Positions 33,583 through 45,000 of a DNA stretch of 45,000 nucleotides are shown piece by piece. The stretch covers positions 5,920,858-5,965,857 of the forward strand of contig NC_087075.1 in the NCBI RefSeq assembly GCF_026151205.1, read 5' to 3'. How positions within the stretch are numbered: the stretch's first letter is position 1; each line of letters opens with the position of its first letter. The notes under the pieces are model-generated. The model did no database searches, was not told the origin of the DNA, and worked only from the letters and a program-made list of their open reading frames with translations. A program made the position numbers and the translations under genes. The stretch is from Bolinopsis microptera. Lineage: Eukaryota; Ctenophora; Tentaculata; Lobata; Bolinopsidae.

Positions 33583-34913
33583 TAGTCCAGTCATTTATGG
33601 AAATGAACCTGCAAATTTTCAGATACTCACGAAACTTTGCACAGACCTTCCCAAAGGTATGAATAAACGATTTTCGGTTGGAGACATTTTTTTACCATGG
33701 GGAAAACCCAGGAGGGCCACGCACATATTGACCCAATAACGTAACCGACCCTTTGCTTCTGAAGGTCGTAGAGACTTCAAAATAGGCTTAAACGAAGCCG
33801 CATATATGCATGTTTATATAGAAGTTATTGATCAACACATGGCCTAAAATCCTTAATTTTCGAGAAATTCGCCAAAAACCATTTTGGGCGAGGCGCTGAG
33901 CCAATTTGCTAACTTTTGATATAATCGTGATAGAGTCCTCGGACAAAGTGCAAAAGAACCGCAATTGGCATATTTATATATAACTTATGAAGAAACATGT
34001 GCCTTAAAGTGCTTACTTTTTCAGTTATTGGCGAAAAACTGATTTTCGGTTCCAGAAATCATGCAAAAATATGGGTATCTGGTAAATTGAGCTATGAAGG
34101 CCATAGAGATTTTTGAATAGGTGCAAATTGTGCAGAATGGCCATGTTTATATACAACTTATGAAGCAATATGTACCCTAAAATGCTCACTTTTCGAGTTA
34201 TTTGGGGGAAAACCAGAGAAAATTTTTATGAAATAGAGCAAAATTGGTTATATCAGCCATTTTTGCCTCCCGTTCTATGTTAATAACTCGAAAAGTGAGC
34301 ATTTTAGGGTACATATTGCTTCATAAGTTGTATATAAACATGGCCATTTTGCACAATTTGCACCCATTCAAAAATCTCTAGGGCCTTCATAGCCCAATTT
34401 ACCAGATACCCATATTTTTGCATGATTTCTGGAACCGAAAATCAGTTTTTCGCCAATAACTGAAAAAGTAAGCACTTTAAAGCACATGTTTCTTCATAAG
34501 TTATATATAAATATGCCAATTGCGGTTCTTTTGCACTCTATCCGAAGACTCTATCACGATCATATCAAAAGTTAGTAAAATGGGCTCAGCGCCACGCCCA
34601 AAATGGTTTTTGGCGAATTTCTCGAAAAGTAAGGATTTTAGGCCATGTGTTGATCAATAACTTCTATATAAACATGCATATATGCGGCTTCGTTTAAGCC
34701 TATTTTGAAGTCTCTACGACTTTCAGAAGCAAAGGGTCAGTTACATTATTGGATCAATATGGGCGTGGCCCTCCTGGGTTTTCCCCATGGTAAAAAAATG
34801 TCTCCAACCGAAAATCGTTTATTCATACCTTTTGGAAGGTCTGTGCAAAGTTTCTTGAGTATCTGAAAATTTGCAGGTTTATTTCCATAAATGTCCATTA
34901 ATAACTGGACTAT
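33583..34913. repeat. Nested palindrome P2
   Basis: The left arm (33583 to about 34203) is the inverse of the right arm (about 34282-34913) with few differences and a loop of about 80 bp. Each arm has three divergent modules of about 150-190 bp with the core TTTATATACAACTTATGAAG, the same core as palindrome P1. No coding capacity recognised. Confidence 0.92.
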
Positions 34914-35847
34914 TATTATAATATCGCGTAATTTTGTTGTTAATTGTGTCCTCGTTCCAAATACGTAAAAAATTAAGCGCTCATAATCGTTTATAATCGC
35001 TTATATACCCCGCTTACATAATCGCTTATATACCCCAAATAAATCAAATCAAAACATATTTTGATCATAGTTTTAAAATGCGTCAAAAAGCGCTTTTCAT
35101 CGTTTATAATCGCTTATAAGCGACAATTGAAGACAATAACATTTACGATACTTTATAATCACTTATAATCGCTTATAATATCTCGTACCTGACAATTTTT
35201 TCCTCGTTTCAAATACGTAAAAAAGCGCTTATAATCGTTTATAATCGCTTATAGACAGCAAATAAATAAGCGCTTATAAACGCTTTTCAGTAGGAAAATT
35301 TCAAGAAAAGCGGTTATAAGCGCTGATCATAGTGAAAATATCGCTTTTTAGCAGATTTCAAAAAATCGCTTATTGTCGCTTATAATCGTTTTATAATCGA
35401 TTTAAACCGCTTATTAACTTAAAATAAAAAAGCGTTTTTTTAACGATTAGTAGGCGCTTTTTAATTTGGAACTTTCCCTAGTGAATATAATCGCTTATAG
35501 TCGATTAAAAGCGTTTTAAAAACGGTCCAAAAAACGGTTTATAAGCGTTTTTTTGAAAAGCGCTTACGGAGCGATAATAATCGACAACCCTAAAATAAAA
35601 GCGTTTTTTTATCACTAATAATTTTAATTCGCGATTTATTATCGCTTTTAAAGCGCTAATAATCGCTTTTGCAAAAATATTTTATGGAAAAAGCGATTAT
35701 AATCGTTTTTAACCGTTTATTAACGGGACCGTTTATAATCGCTTTATAATCGCCAAATAACGGTGGGTTTTATCAATAAGCGCTTTTTTAGCGTAAAAAA
35801 AGCGGTTATTACCGCTGATCACAAAAAATTAGTTATGGAAACTTGCC

Positions 35848-36990
35848 CTTTTATTTAGATCGATGAAGTATTTTGAAACAAATTAAAACAAGATTTAACT
35901 TAAAATACTTCCAGCGGAACAAATACATTTACCATTTACAATAATGTAAAACTAAAAGATTGTTATACATCAAACAATTTATTTATTTTTTCAACAGAAC
36001 TGCGATCACTAATATGACATTGGGACGCCACAAGTTAACTCCTTAAAATTCCTATCTATTATTTAAGATATTAACCGTGAAAGAATTAAGAAATTCCTCT
36101 AGAGTTTGAAATCTTTCCTTTTCACTGTGTTGTCTGAGCAACTTGTGTCGTCCATTTGTAAATTGCATAGATTTGGATGGTTAAAAAAGTTTAGTTTTAT
36201 TACCCAAGCAGTGCTCAGACTCTGTTCAGTGATTACAACAAATGTTTTCGGTAAGTTTTTATAATTCAGGGTATTCCCGGAATATATTCTATAATTCCCG
36301 CAGTCATTCTGTCTTAGAATTCAGCGAAAGTATGTTTTTGTGAACATAATTATATTAATTTCCATTACAATACTGTGGTTTCATTGTTCAGTATTAAAGA
36401 ACGTAATTTTTTATTCATAATTTACATTGCTAATTATAATGGAAACAATCGAAATTGGCTGGCAATAAATATATTTTTTCAAGTGATCTGTCGCTCGCTT
36501 CATTTCGATATGAACAATTCTATTACAGCAATAATCTGTATTACTATGAAATTATGACAAATAATTTGTCATAATTTCATAAATTTCGATGATCACTCTC
36601 TAGGAAATTAGAACATTTCAGTTTCACTGAACACTGGTAAATAAATAAAATTCTAAATGATTAACTGAGGTTTCTGTCTGATAACTTCCACTCGAATAAT
36701 ACACGTCCGACAAAAACCTTTTTTTAGCGCGCTTTTAGCTACCGTTCACCGAACCCATGACTGCGGAGTGCGGCTTTGTTGAAAAGGTTTGGCCGGTAGA
36801 GGGTCCGCAGTAGTCCTATTTACATCACCTTAGTATTGCTGTACATCCACTACAGAAGTTATCCCGATAACACTCGACCAAAAACCTAAACAGCCTAAGC
36901 TTAACCAACAATAATCAAGTAAGAATGAACTAGACTCTAAAAATGAACTAGACTTTAAAAATGAACTAAACCTTAAAAGCTATGAATTAT
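35848..36990. other. Gene-free stretch with one perfect small hairpin
   Basis: No exon found. 36545-36562 and 36564-36581 form a perfect 18-bp inverted repeat around a single A (TATGAAATTATGACAAAT). Confidence 0.6.
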
Positions 36991-36994
36991 TTGT

Positions 36995-37000
36995 TTTATT
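36995..37000 (-). terminator. Likely polyadenylation signal of the GPCR gene
   Basis: AATAAA on the minus strand, about 210 bases after the GPCR stop codon. Confidence 0.5.
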
Positions 37001-37208
37001 ATTTGTAACCAGACCTTGTTAAAATGTCGCATATAAATTTGAGTTTAATCAATTTAACCACATTTTTTGAATTATGTGAGTTGTTATATGAACAAAGATC
37101 ATAAAATCGAACGGCAAATTTGTGGTCACTGTCAGATCTTCCAATAATGCAGTGGAAGGAATGAAAGAAAACACAGCTTAAAAACAACATGAAAGGAAAC
37201 TTAAACTA

Positions 37209-40200
37209 TCATACAAACTTCTGTTCCTTTCCATTTTGATTTTTATCCGGCACATAATCACAACTCCGTCCATTCTTATTCTTTGAGTTCACCATTTTCT
37301 GATTATTGACATGATGGTCGGAATTGTTTGTCCTGTGTTTCACGGTGGTCGACTTGCCACCTTGACCAGACGCAGAAAAGTTAGCAATGACACGGTAGTA
37401 CACGATGAAGGGCGTCAGTGCTGACTGGAAAAACACGGTGATGTGGAATGAGTTGGAGATGTACATCCAGGCGCGATCTGTTGTCATCTTGCTAAATGAG
37501 GGGAGCTGAAGTAAAGTTAGGAGATTAGTATAACTAAACAGTATTATTGTATCACTAGTGTAATAGTATCATCATATCATATTGAGAATCCTTCTTGAAT
37601 GGTTTCAATGAAATTCATAGCTTCATGAATTAAATTACGCTTGGTGTTAGATCAGTGGCGTAACGTTGCCTGTTGGCGCCCCCCCCCCCCCCCCCCCCGC
37701 CGAAAAGGCGCCCACCTGTTGGCGCCTCCTCCCCTTTTGGTGACCCTCCACCCTCCCTAAAATTGAACAAATTAGGTTTTAGAGGATACGCCGGTAAAAT
37801 CTCTAAAAAAGTGTGTATCTAGAGCAAAACGCGCAGTTTTGCTAATACTTTAGTTAAGTTTTCGAAATTGTCCCACATTCAAACGACGATTTGGCGCCCC
37901 CTGCACAGCGGGGTCAGCGGGGCCCTTAGCTACGCCATTGTGTTAGATATGGATTCTGGTTGGGATCTGGTGACCCAATCAAAACTCAGAATCACTATCA
38001 CGTGTCATCACCTACCCAGTATTCAGATTTATAATTATAAGTATACTACTATGTATTCTGTGTAAAATTATCTTTATCCCGGTTGTTGCGACAAGTGAAC
38101 TTATAACATGCTGTATAAGATGCTAACCTGTTTCAACTCGAATTTCAGCTCCAACTAGTATTTTACCACTCGACCTACCATGGCACACAATTTGACCAAA
38201 AATGTCTCCTCACGACTAAATATTAGAACAGAAACAACTGCAGAAACAACGTGACCTATAAATTGACCACGTGACCTATAAATTGACCACGTGATCTATA
38301 AATTGACCACGTGATCTATAAATTGACCACGTGACCTATAAATTGACCAGGTGATCTAGAAATGAACGACTTGTCTGTAACCACGTACCTGAGCACCGAG
38401 AAGTACCAGAGTGTTAGCTATACAGATAAACCAGGTGTAGCTGTAGAAGATTGTGTAGCTGAGAACTATTATTAACATGGTGCAACTTGCTCGCGTCAGT
38501 GATTTTACCTTGTGGTTATCCACCTTTGTCCACCTGAGCAAAGAATATTGTTACAGGATGAATTTGAAAGTCGGGAATTCTTGATTTGTTTTTTGGGTTT
38601 GTTTCGTTTACAAACAACGCAGGTAAAGCGTAGAAAAAAAGAGAAAAAAACTCACATTATAGCTGCCCGGAGCTTGCTCATGTTGGAACACTTGTTTAAC
38701 TGCACCGAAGTTGATAACACCAACTGGTTTTGTTTCTCACTGAAAATATAAAATAGGTATTTAAGGTATCTGATCATTTCTCACACATACAATAACATAC
38801 AATAAGATAAATAATTGTAAGGTAACCGAGACAGAATTATGAACAGATAGCTGAACATTGACTTACGTGATGTATTGGTAGCGTTTATACATAATTTTGA
38901 AGAGAACAGCGAAGGAAAGGAAAACTGATACGATGGTGGGTATGAGAAGGGGCACATCTACCAAGATGAAGTAGGGGAAGAAGATCTGCAGTCTGTTGTT
39001 TTGGATGTCACCGGGGGATATTCCTAGCAACTGTAATGATATTTTTATTACGTTTTATCTGAACGAGCGTTTATTAAACTGACATTCCGATCAATATAAA
39101 TAGGTATTTTTATGTTCTTGGGTATTTTACCCTATTTTAACAGATCAGCTTTAACTGACATTCTGATCAGCCTGTTATCAGCCTGTTATCAGCCTGATCA
39201 GCCTGTTATCACCAATCATAACGCTGTTTTAGAGTGTTCCTTCAAGGACAGTGGACATGACACAAATTACTTCAACTGCACAGTAGCAGACTTGTAACTC
39301 TACTATCAGACTTCCAGGTGCCTTTTCAGTAAAGTTGGACAGATTTTATCATCATGAATATCGGTCACCTATAACTGACCAACAGAGAAAAATATCCTAA
39401 AAGAGGGCATTTAGAGGGGCGTCTAGCCCTAAATGAAGCTTCGCCTTCGGCGGGCTTTGCCCCAACGGGTCGAGGCATTTACATTTTAGTCAGCTACTTT
39501 CATGTTTACCTGGGGACCCCAGGCTATAATGTTCATAAACATCCGCCGAATCGAGATTCGGTGGAATGACAGGCTGAGTGCCGCCCAGTAACTTTCATGT
39601 ATACCAGAGCATAATTAGCTTCAGTTGCATTTAAATTCTACCCTATGGGGACTTGTCAAATTGAAGAAAGATGACATGGTCGGCTAGCACGGCGAGAGAA
39701 GTAAGCACATAGCCAGTTCTTGGGCATTTGGAGCTGGGCCCCGGAATTTTTTTGCGTTTTTGCTTGGCCACATTAAAATCTACAATAACTTTTAGCAATT
39801 AATATTTTAAATTAGCTTTCTGATTTCTCCGCGCCGACAACCCACAAGTAAAACACAGCCAGCTGGCACCATTTAATTATCACAAATTATGATAATATGT
39901 CCCTTCCTTCCCAATTTTCGAAAACCTGCCCTTTATGTAGTGAGGTAAGAGGAGCTAGATATTTATTATATTTTTTAAAGTGAGGTAACCTATAATAACT
40001 CAATCGCAACTAGAAAACTCAAATATTAGTACCAACGGTTGAATTTGAAAGTAATCGATCTTATATAGCTAATCAGCTAACTTTACCCCACTTGATTGGA
40101 ACGAAGCCAAAGATGAATGTTACTGGGGAACTAAGATCCTGTTACCAAGTTAAATAAATTAACCACTACTCAGCCGTGGTAAGATGCCTATTATTTACTC

Positions 40201-43200
40201 TGATACCTGAACAATGCCTGAATAATACCTGAATAATGCTCCAAGAACACATCAGCTCCCTGTATAATACCTGAATAATGCTCCAAGAACACATCAGCTC
40301 CCTGGTGTATAATACCTGAATAATGCTCCAAGAACACATCAGCTCCCTGGTGTATAATACCTGAATAATGCTCCAAGAACACATCAGCTCCCTGGTGTAT
40401 AATACCTGAATAATGCTCCAAGAACACATCAGCTCCCTGTATAATACCTGAATAATGCTCCAAGAACACATCAGCTCCCTGGTGTATAATACCTGAATAA
40501 TGCTCCAAGAACACATCAGCTCCCTGTATAATACCTGAATAATGCTCCAAGAACACATCAGCTCCCTGGTGTATAATACCTGAATAATGCTCCAAGAACA
40601 CATCAGCTCCCTGGTGTATAATACCTGAATAATGCTCCAAGAACACATCAGCTCCCTGTATAATACCTGAATAATGCTCCAAGAACACATCAGCTCCCTG
40701 TATAATACCTGAATAATACTCCAAGAACACATCAGCTCCCTGTATAATACCTGAATAATGCTCCAAGAACACATCAGCTCCCTGGTGTATAATACCTGAA
40801 TAATGCTCCAAGAACACATCAGCTCCCTGGTGTATAATACCTGAATAATGCTCCAAGAACACATCAGCTCCCTGTATAATACCTGAATAATGCTCCAAGA
40901 ACACATCAGCTCCCTGTATAATACCTGAATAATGCTCCAAGAACACATCAGCTCCCTGGTGTATAATACCTGAATAATGCTCCAAGAACACATCAGCTCC
41001 CTGTATAATACCTGAATAATACTCCAAGAACACATCAGCTCCCTGTATAATACCTGAATAATGCTCCAAGAACACATCAGCTCCCTATTGTATAATACCT
41101 GAATAATGCTCCAAGAACACATCAGCTCCCTGTATAATACCTGAATAATGCTCCAAGAACACATCAGCTCCCTGTATAATACCTGAATAATGCTCCAAGA
41201 ACACATCAGCTCCCTGGTGTATAATACCTGAATAATGCTCCAAGAACACATCAGCTCCCTGTATAATACCTGAATAATGCTCCAAGAACACATCAGCTCC
41301 CTGTATGATACCTGAATAATGCTCCAAGAACACATCAGCTCCCTGTATAATACCTGAATAATGCTCCAAGAACACATCAGCTCCCTGGTGTATAATACCT
41401 GAATAATGCTCCAAGAACACATCAGCTCCCTGGTGTATAATACCTGAATAATGCTCCAAGAACACATCAGCTCCCTGGTGTATAATACCTGAATAATGCT
41501 CCAAGAACACATCAGCTCCCTGTATAATACCTGAATAATGCTCCAAGAACACATCAGCTCCCTATTGTATAATACCTGAATAATGCTCCAAGAACACATC
41601 AGCTCCCTGTATAATACCTGAATAATGCTCCAAGAACACATCAGCTCCCTGGTGTATAATACCTGAATAATGCTCCAAGAACACATCAGCTCCCTGGTGT
41701 ATAATACCTGAATAATGCTCCAAGAACACATCAGCTCCCTGTATAATACCTGAATAATGCTCCAAGAACACATCAGCTCCCTGTATAATACCTGAATAAT
41801 GCTCCAAGAACACATCAGCTCCCTGGTGTATAATACCTGAATAATGCTCCAAGAACACATCAGCTCCCTGGTGTATAATACCTGAATAATGCTCCAAGAA
41901 CACATCAGCTCCCTGGTGTATAATACCTGAATAATGCTCCAAGAACACATCAGCTCCCTGGTGTATAATACCTGAATAATGCTCCAAGAACACATCAGCT
42001 CCCTGTATGATACCTGAATAATGCTCCAAGAACACATCAGCTCCCTGGTGTATAATACCTGAATAATGCTCCAAGAACACATCAGCTCCCTGGTGTATAA
42101 TACCTGAATAATGCTCCAAGAACACATCAGCTCCCTGGTGTATAATACCTGAATAATGCTCCAAGAACACATCAGCTCCCTGGTGTATAATACCTGAATA
42201 ATGCTCCAAGAACACATCAGCTCCCTGTATGATACCTGAATAATGCTCCAAGAACACATCAGCTCCCTGTATAATACCTGAATAATGCTCCAAGAACACA
42301 TCAGCTCCCTGTATAATACCTGAATAATGCTCCAAGAACACATCAGCTCCCTGGTGTATAATACCTGAATAATGCTCCAAGAACACATCAGCTCCCTGTA
42401 TAATACCTGAATAATGCTCCAAGAACACATCAGCTCCCTGGTGTATAATACCTGAATAATGCTCCAAGAACACATCAGCTCCCTGGTGTACTGTTCCACG
42501 TAAGGAATCCCTGCTAGAAAGGGCAATGCCTGTATACCTGACAAAGTAATGAGATGAACTTAAATAACTGCATTCTTCAATTCTCCAGTCTCCACTACCA
42601 CTACAATCATGTAAGGCAAACTCGATTAACTCTAAATTTAAAGTGCATATCGCTGGGACAGATTAAGGTTGACTTTAAGAGATTATTAAACCCTCCTACC
42701 TAAAGCAAACGCCCATATGATGTAGATACAGTATTTGTATACTGAGTAATAGAACGCCCGCCCGTACGTCAGAGGGAAGTAGATGGCGTGAGTTCGGTCA
42801 ATACCTTGGGGGTGGTTTATTTTTAATTATAATTGCAAGTATGTGTAAGTGTTGGTAATATTTACTATCTACAACTACTGCTAGTAGCTTGTAAATATTA
42901 CAATCTACACTCTACACTCTACACGTATAGTAGTGGTACATAATAGAAGCTTCCTAGTAGGAATCCTACAATGTGGACTGGTATGTTAAACATTACTCAA
43001 TTAGTAATATATACTAATTGAGTAATATATACTAATTGAGTAATATATACTAATTGAGTAATATATACTAATTGAGTAATATATACTAATTGAGTAATAT
43101 ATACTAATTGAGTAATATATACTAATTGAGTAATATATACTAATTGAGTAATATATACTATTGAGTAATATATACTAATTAAGTAATATATACTAATTAA

Positions 43201-44655
43201 GTAATATATACTAATTGAATAATATATACTAATTGAGTAATATATACTAATTGAGTAATATATACTAACTGAGTAGGAGAACTGTAAGACTTGTGACCCG
43301 GATCAACACGTTGTAAGCGTACCCGCTCACCACACACATCGACCTGAACAAAAGTAGTTATAATAGAAGTTTTCATGTCTAGTCCCCACATTTTCAATTT
43401 TAGGAGAATTTTCAAGAATATCTATTCATCGATGATTTTTATCGAGTCATTGATCCGGTTTGAAGGATGTTTAAATTTAATTTTTCGAAATTAATGATTA
43501 AAAAATCTGTTTATTACTTGTGGAAAGTGTTGTTCCGGTATCCAGCGTGGGACTCAGATATTCTGTCTCTTATATCTTCTGGTACACTGGTGTTTCCAGA
43601 GACGTCCGCTGGTCTACCGATCTGTAACGGTGTTACAGTGTTACAGTGAGTAATTCAGCGTTACAGGCAGAGTTACAGTGTTACAGTGAGTAATTCAGCG
43701 TTACAGGCAGAGTTACAGTGTTACAGTGAGTAATTCAGCGTTACAGGCAGAGTTACATTGTTACAGTCAGTGTTACAGCCAGTGTTACAGTGTTACAGTC
43801 AGTGTTACAGTGTTACAGCCATTGTCACAGTGTTACAGTCAGTGTTTTAGTTATTGTTACAGTGTTACAGTGTTACAGTGAGTGTTACAGTGAGTGTTAC
43901 AGTGAGTGTTACAGTGATTATTGTAAGCTAATTACCGGCAGTCGGCACACGCACACTTCAAAGGAAGAAAGAGGCAGTGAGCACAGCTGTTATTAAACAA
44001 TGCCAGTATGGCTTGCAAAATAAATAAAACCCTCTAAAGTCTAAATAGTTTTTGAATCCGTGACAAAACACTAGACGGCATTTCTTTATGTTTCAGGCAA
44101 TTATGTTTTCAAAAGTGGAATATGATAGATATATTTGTAAAACGCGTTGAAATCTCCTAATGACGGTCTCAAACCCGAAACCTCAACTGTGCCTTATATT
44201 TCTGTTGTATCCCCCCTGCACTCGAGGTAAGTAAAGATATATTTAAAGCGGGACTTACTGTGATATAGTAAATCACCCAGGGCATCGCAAATATTCCCAT
44301 CAAAACGTCACTTATCGCTGAAATGGGGATCCTCAATAAGAACTTAACTGAAACTTTAATTTACACCGCCAAATGTTGCCTAGCTTGCTAAATGCTAGTC
44401 TATTGCTCGCTTCTCTCACGTACAGGGATTGGCGAGCCAAGTAACGCCAAATGTTGCTCAGTAAAATCATTTAATGATCTGTTAGTGGGCAGAATCTGTT
44501 ACAGTAGGCAGAATTTTACAACGATTACTTTGAAGGTGCTATCGGGATTTGGAGGGGGGAGAAACTCCTCAGCAATATTACCTATATTAAAGTAGAGATT
44601 CACGGTTTTGGGTGTTATGTTGAAGAACCTGTATTCGTTCTGCTTCAGAATTTTC
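37209..44655 (-). CDS. Class A (rhodopsin-like) GPCR, TM2 to C terminus, ten exons
   Basis: Exons on the minus strand in reading order: 44655-44582, 44347-44259, 43621-43518, 43343-43270, 42804-42700, 42537-42452, 39030-38867, 38739-38656, 38533-38389, 37505-37209 (stop TGA). Every junction is AG/GT and all phases agree, giving 406 residues. TM2 has the class A pattern ISAISDVLMGIFAMP (D38 as 2.50). TM3 runs from C92 to SIDRTHAIYFPLTYG, with exactly 25 residues between C92 and R117, the class A spacing of C3.25 and R3.50. TM4 is about 130-160. C171 (RELMC) is the loop-2 cysteine. TM5 is about 192-225 and TM6 about 273-305, without the usual CWxP. TM7 ends ALTPFIVYY, a changed NPxxY. The tail is about 65 residues, basic and Asn-rich. 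Loop 1 is about 27 residues longer than usual. The N terminus and TM1 lie upstream of the window. The ligand is unknown. Two introns carry arrays that start at their 5' splice sites. Confidence 0.9.
37653..37940. mobile_element. hAT-type MITE in a GPCR intron
   Basis: The ends are CAGTGGCGTAACG and, inverted, CAATGGCGTAGCTAAGG, close to the common hAT terminal CAGTGGCGTAGCTA. The perfect 8-bp target duplication TGTTAGAT lies at 37645-37652 and 37941-37948. It contains a run of about 18 C at 37681-37698 and several GGCGCC words. It lies in the intron between exons 38389 and 37505. Confidence 0.92.
38249..38352. repeat. 20-bp tandem repeat with CACGTG
   Basis: Five to six units of CACGTGA(C/T)CTATAAATTGAC. 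CACGTG is a perfect E-box palindrome. It lies in a GPCR intron, starting about 40 bases after the 5' splice site of the TM6 exon. Confidence 0.92.
39506..39591. mobile_element. 86-bp TTACCTGG MITE (family 3), intronic copy
   Basis: Starts TTACCTGGGGACCCCAGG and ends GTGCCGCCCAGTAA. The perfect 9-bp target duplication CTTTCATGT lies at 39497-39505 and 39592-39600. It lies in the long intron after the loop-2 exon of the GPCR. Confidence 0.93.
40215..42500 (-). repeat. 42/45-bp array of amplified exon end plus 5' splice site (about 52 units)
   Basis: On the minus strand each unit reads (ACC)AGGGAGCTGATGTG, TTCTTGGAGCATTATTCAG, then GTATTATAC. The first unit contains the last codons of the loop-2 exon (RELMCSWSIIQ) and its CAG|GTATTA donor at 42452/42451; the rest fill the intron. 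Units are 42 or 45 bp, so the exon frame stays open for 792 codons, ending at 40166. Rare variants (CTATTG linker at 41086 and 41566, GTATGATACC at 41295, 42007 and 42229, AATACTCC at 40715 and 41023) point to block duplications. Confidence 0.93.
42985..43275 (-). repeat. 18-bp array starting at the TM3-exon 5' splice site (about 16 units)
   Basis: On the minus strand the exon end and donor TACTCA|GTTAGTATATAT form the first unit. Later units read TACTCAATTAGTATATAT: the G of the donor GT has become A, so they no longer look like splice donors. Confidence 0.88.
43625..43920. repeat. GTTACAGT-rich tandem repeat in a GPCR intron
   Basis: A 40-bp unit (TTACAGTGTTACAGTGAG, TAATTCAGCG, TTACAGGCAGAG) is repeated three times, followed by shorter GTTACAGTGA units. 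It begins right next to the acceptor of the exon starting at 43621 (minus strand). Confidence 0.9.
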
Positions 44656-45000
44656 CTGAAAATAAATCTATTAAACTAAGTTTCAAAACTTAACACCGCT
44701 CGTATAACTCTTACATGTTTAGTGTTTACTGTGCACGCCCTTCATTATTATCACACTGAAGCCTATCTTTTGCAGCTCAAAGGTGTAAATTTATAAAACA
44801 GCGCATGTGAAAACTTTTGAAACTTGGTAGACTACAAATTATAAAACCTCAACACTAACTGATTTTTATAGTAAATATTACGCTTGAGGAGATTTAGTCG
44901 GGGAAAAAATCGTGTCTTTAAAGAACACGATGAAACAGTTTTACCATAAATTATGGAAGAATGTCAAGCGGCATAATTTGGATCTGGACCAATAATACAC
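44656..45000. other. Intron of the GPCR gene upstream of the IL1 exon
   Basis: No TM1 exon is visible on the minus strand here, so it must lie beyond the window. No repeat recognised. Confidence 0.5.

Noticed and set aside
40215-42500. CRISPR-like array
   Set aside because: There are no variable spacers: repeats follow directly with a 0 or 3 bp length difference, in a eukaryotic intron.
40166-42544. A 792-codon frame on the minus strand as a single large repeat protein
   Set aside because: Its start is the loop-2 exon of the GPCR, and each unit contains the splice donor CAG|GTATTA. As one unspliced exon it would cut the receptor before TM5. I keep it as a splice-site array, not as a separate gene.

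Overview
The window is eukaryotic and animal-like. It has multi-exon genes with GT-AG introns, metazoan gene families (a class A GPCR, an SRCR-domain protein, a YTH m6A reader), CR1/L2-type LINEs, many MITEs and long microsatellites. A marine or non-bilaterian invertebrate fits; I cannot fix the phylum from sequence alone. It is AT-rich and repeat-dense, and I found no bacterial-type operon, rRNA, tRNA or CRISPR array.

Layout. 355-5813 (+): the 3' part of a YTH-domain gene, eight exons joined here by consistent splice phases, with a 5'-truncated LINE in its third intron. 5814-9861: mostly gene-free, with a 10-bp satellite and a 54-bp minisatellite. 9862-10428 (+): a broken ISXO2/Merlin-like transposase. 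10941-14102: a tandem motif block and a 0.8-kb segment present twice; one copy carries a 594-bp transposon and the other keeps the empty site. 14103-17269: gene-free DNA with small hairpin MITEs. 17270-18568 (+): an intronless secreted or surface SRCR protein. 19085-21690: a 2.6-kb palindrome. 22361-27115 (-): a LINE with an esterase ORF1 and a frameshifted EN-RT ORF2, followed by a small foldback MITE.

27533-35847 is an 8.3-kb element with about 0.9-kb inverted arms and a perfect 8-bp target duplication (CTTTTATT). It holds no recognisable transposase. Inside it are two further palindromes, several dated MITE insertions, and about 1.8 kb of TCCTTG/TCCTTC repeats.

37209-44655 (-): a class A GPCR gene, ten exons covering intracellular loop 1/TM2 to the C terminus; TM1 lies outside the window. 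It carries the most unusual structure I found. The end of the exon encoding extracellular loop 2, together with its 5' splice site, is amplified about 52-fold as a 42/45-bp tandem array. Every unit stays in frame and keeps a CAG|GT donor. A second intron of the same gene holds an 18-bp array that also starts at its 5' splice site.

The three host genes show no functional link. The common theme is mobile and palindromic DNA: several small element families with TTG...CAA or TTA...TAA ends and 8-9 bp target duplications recur, sometimes with matched empty sites that give the order of events.
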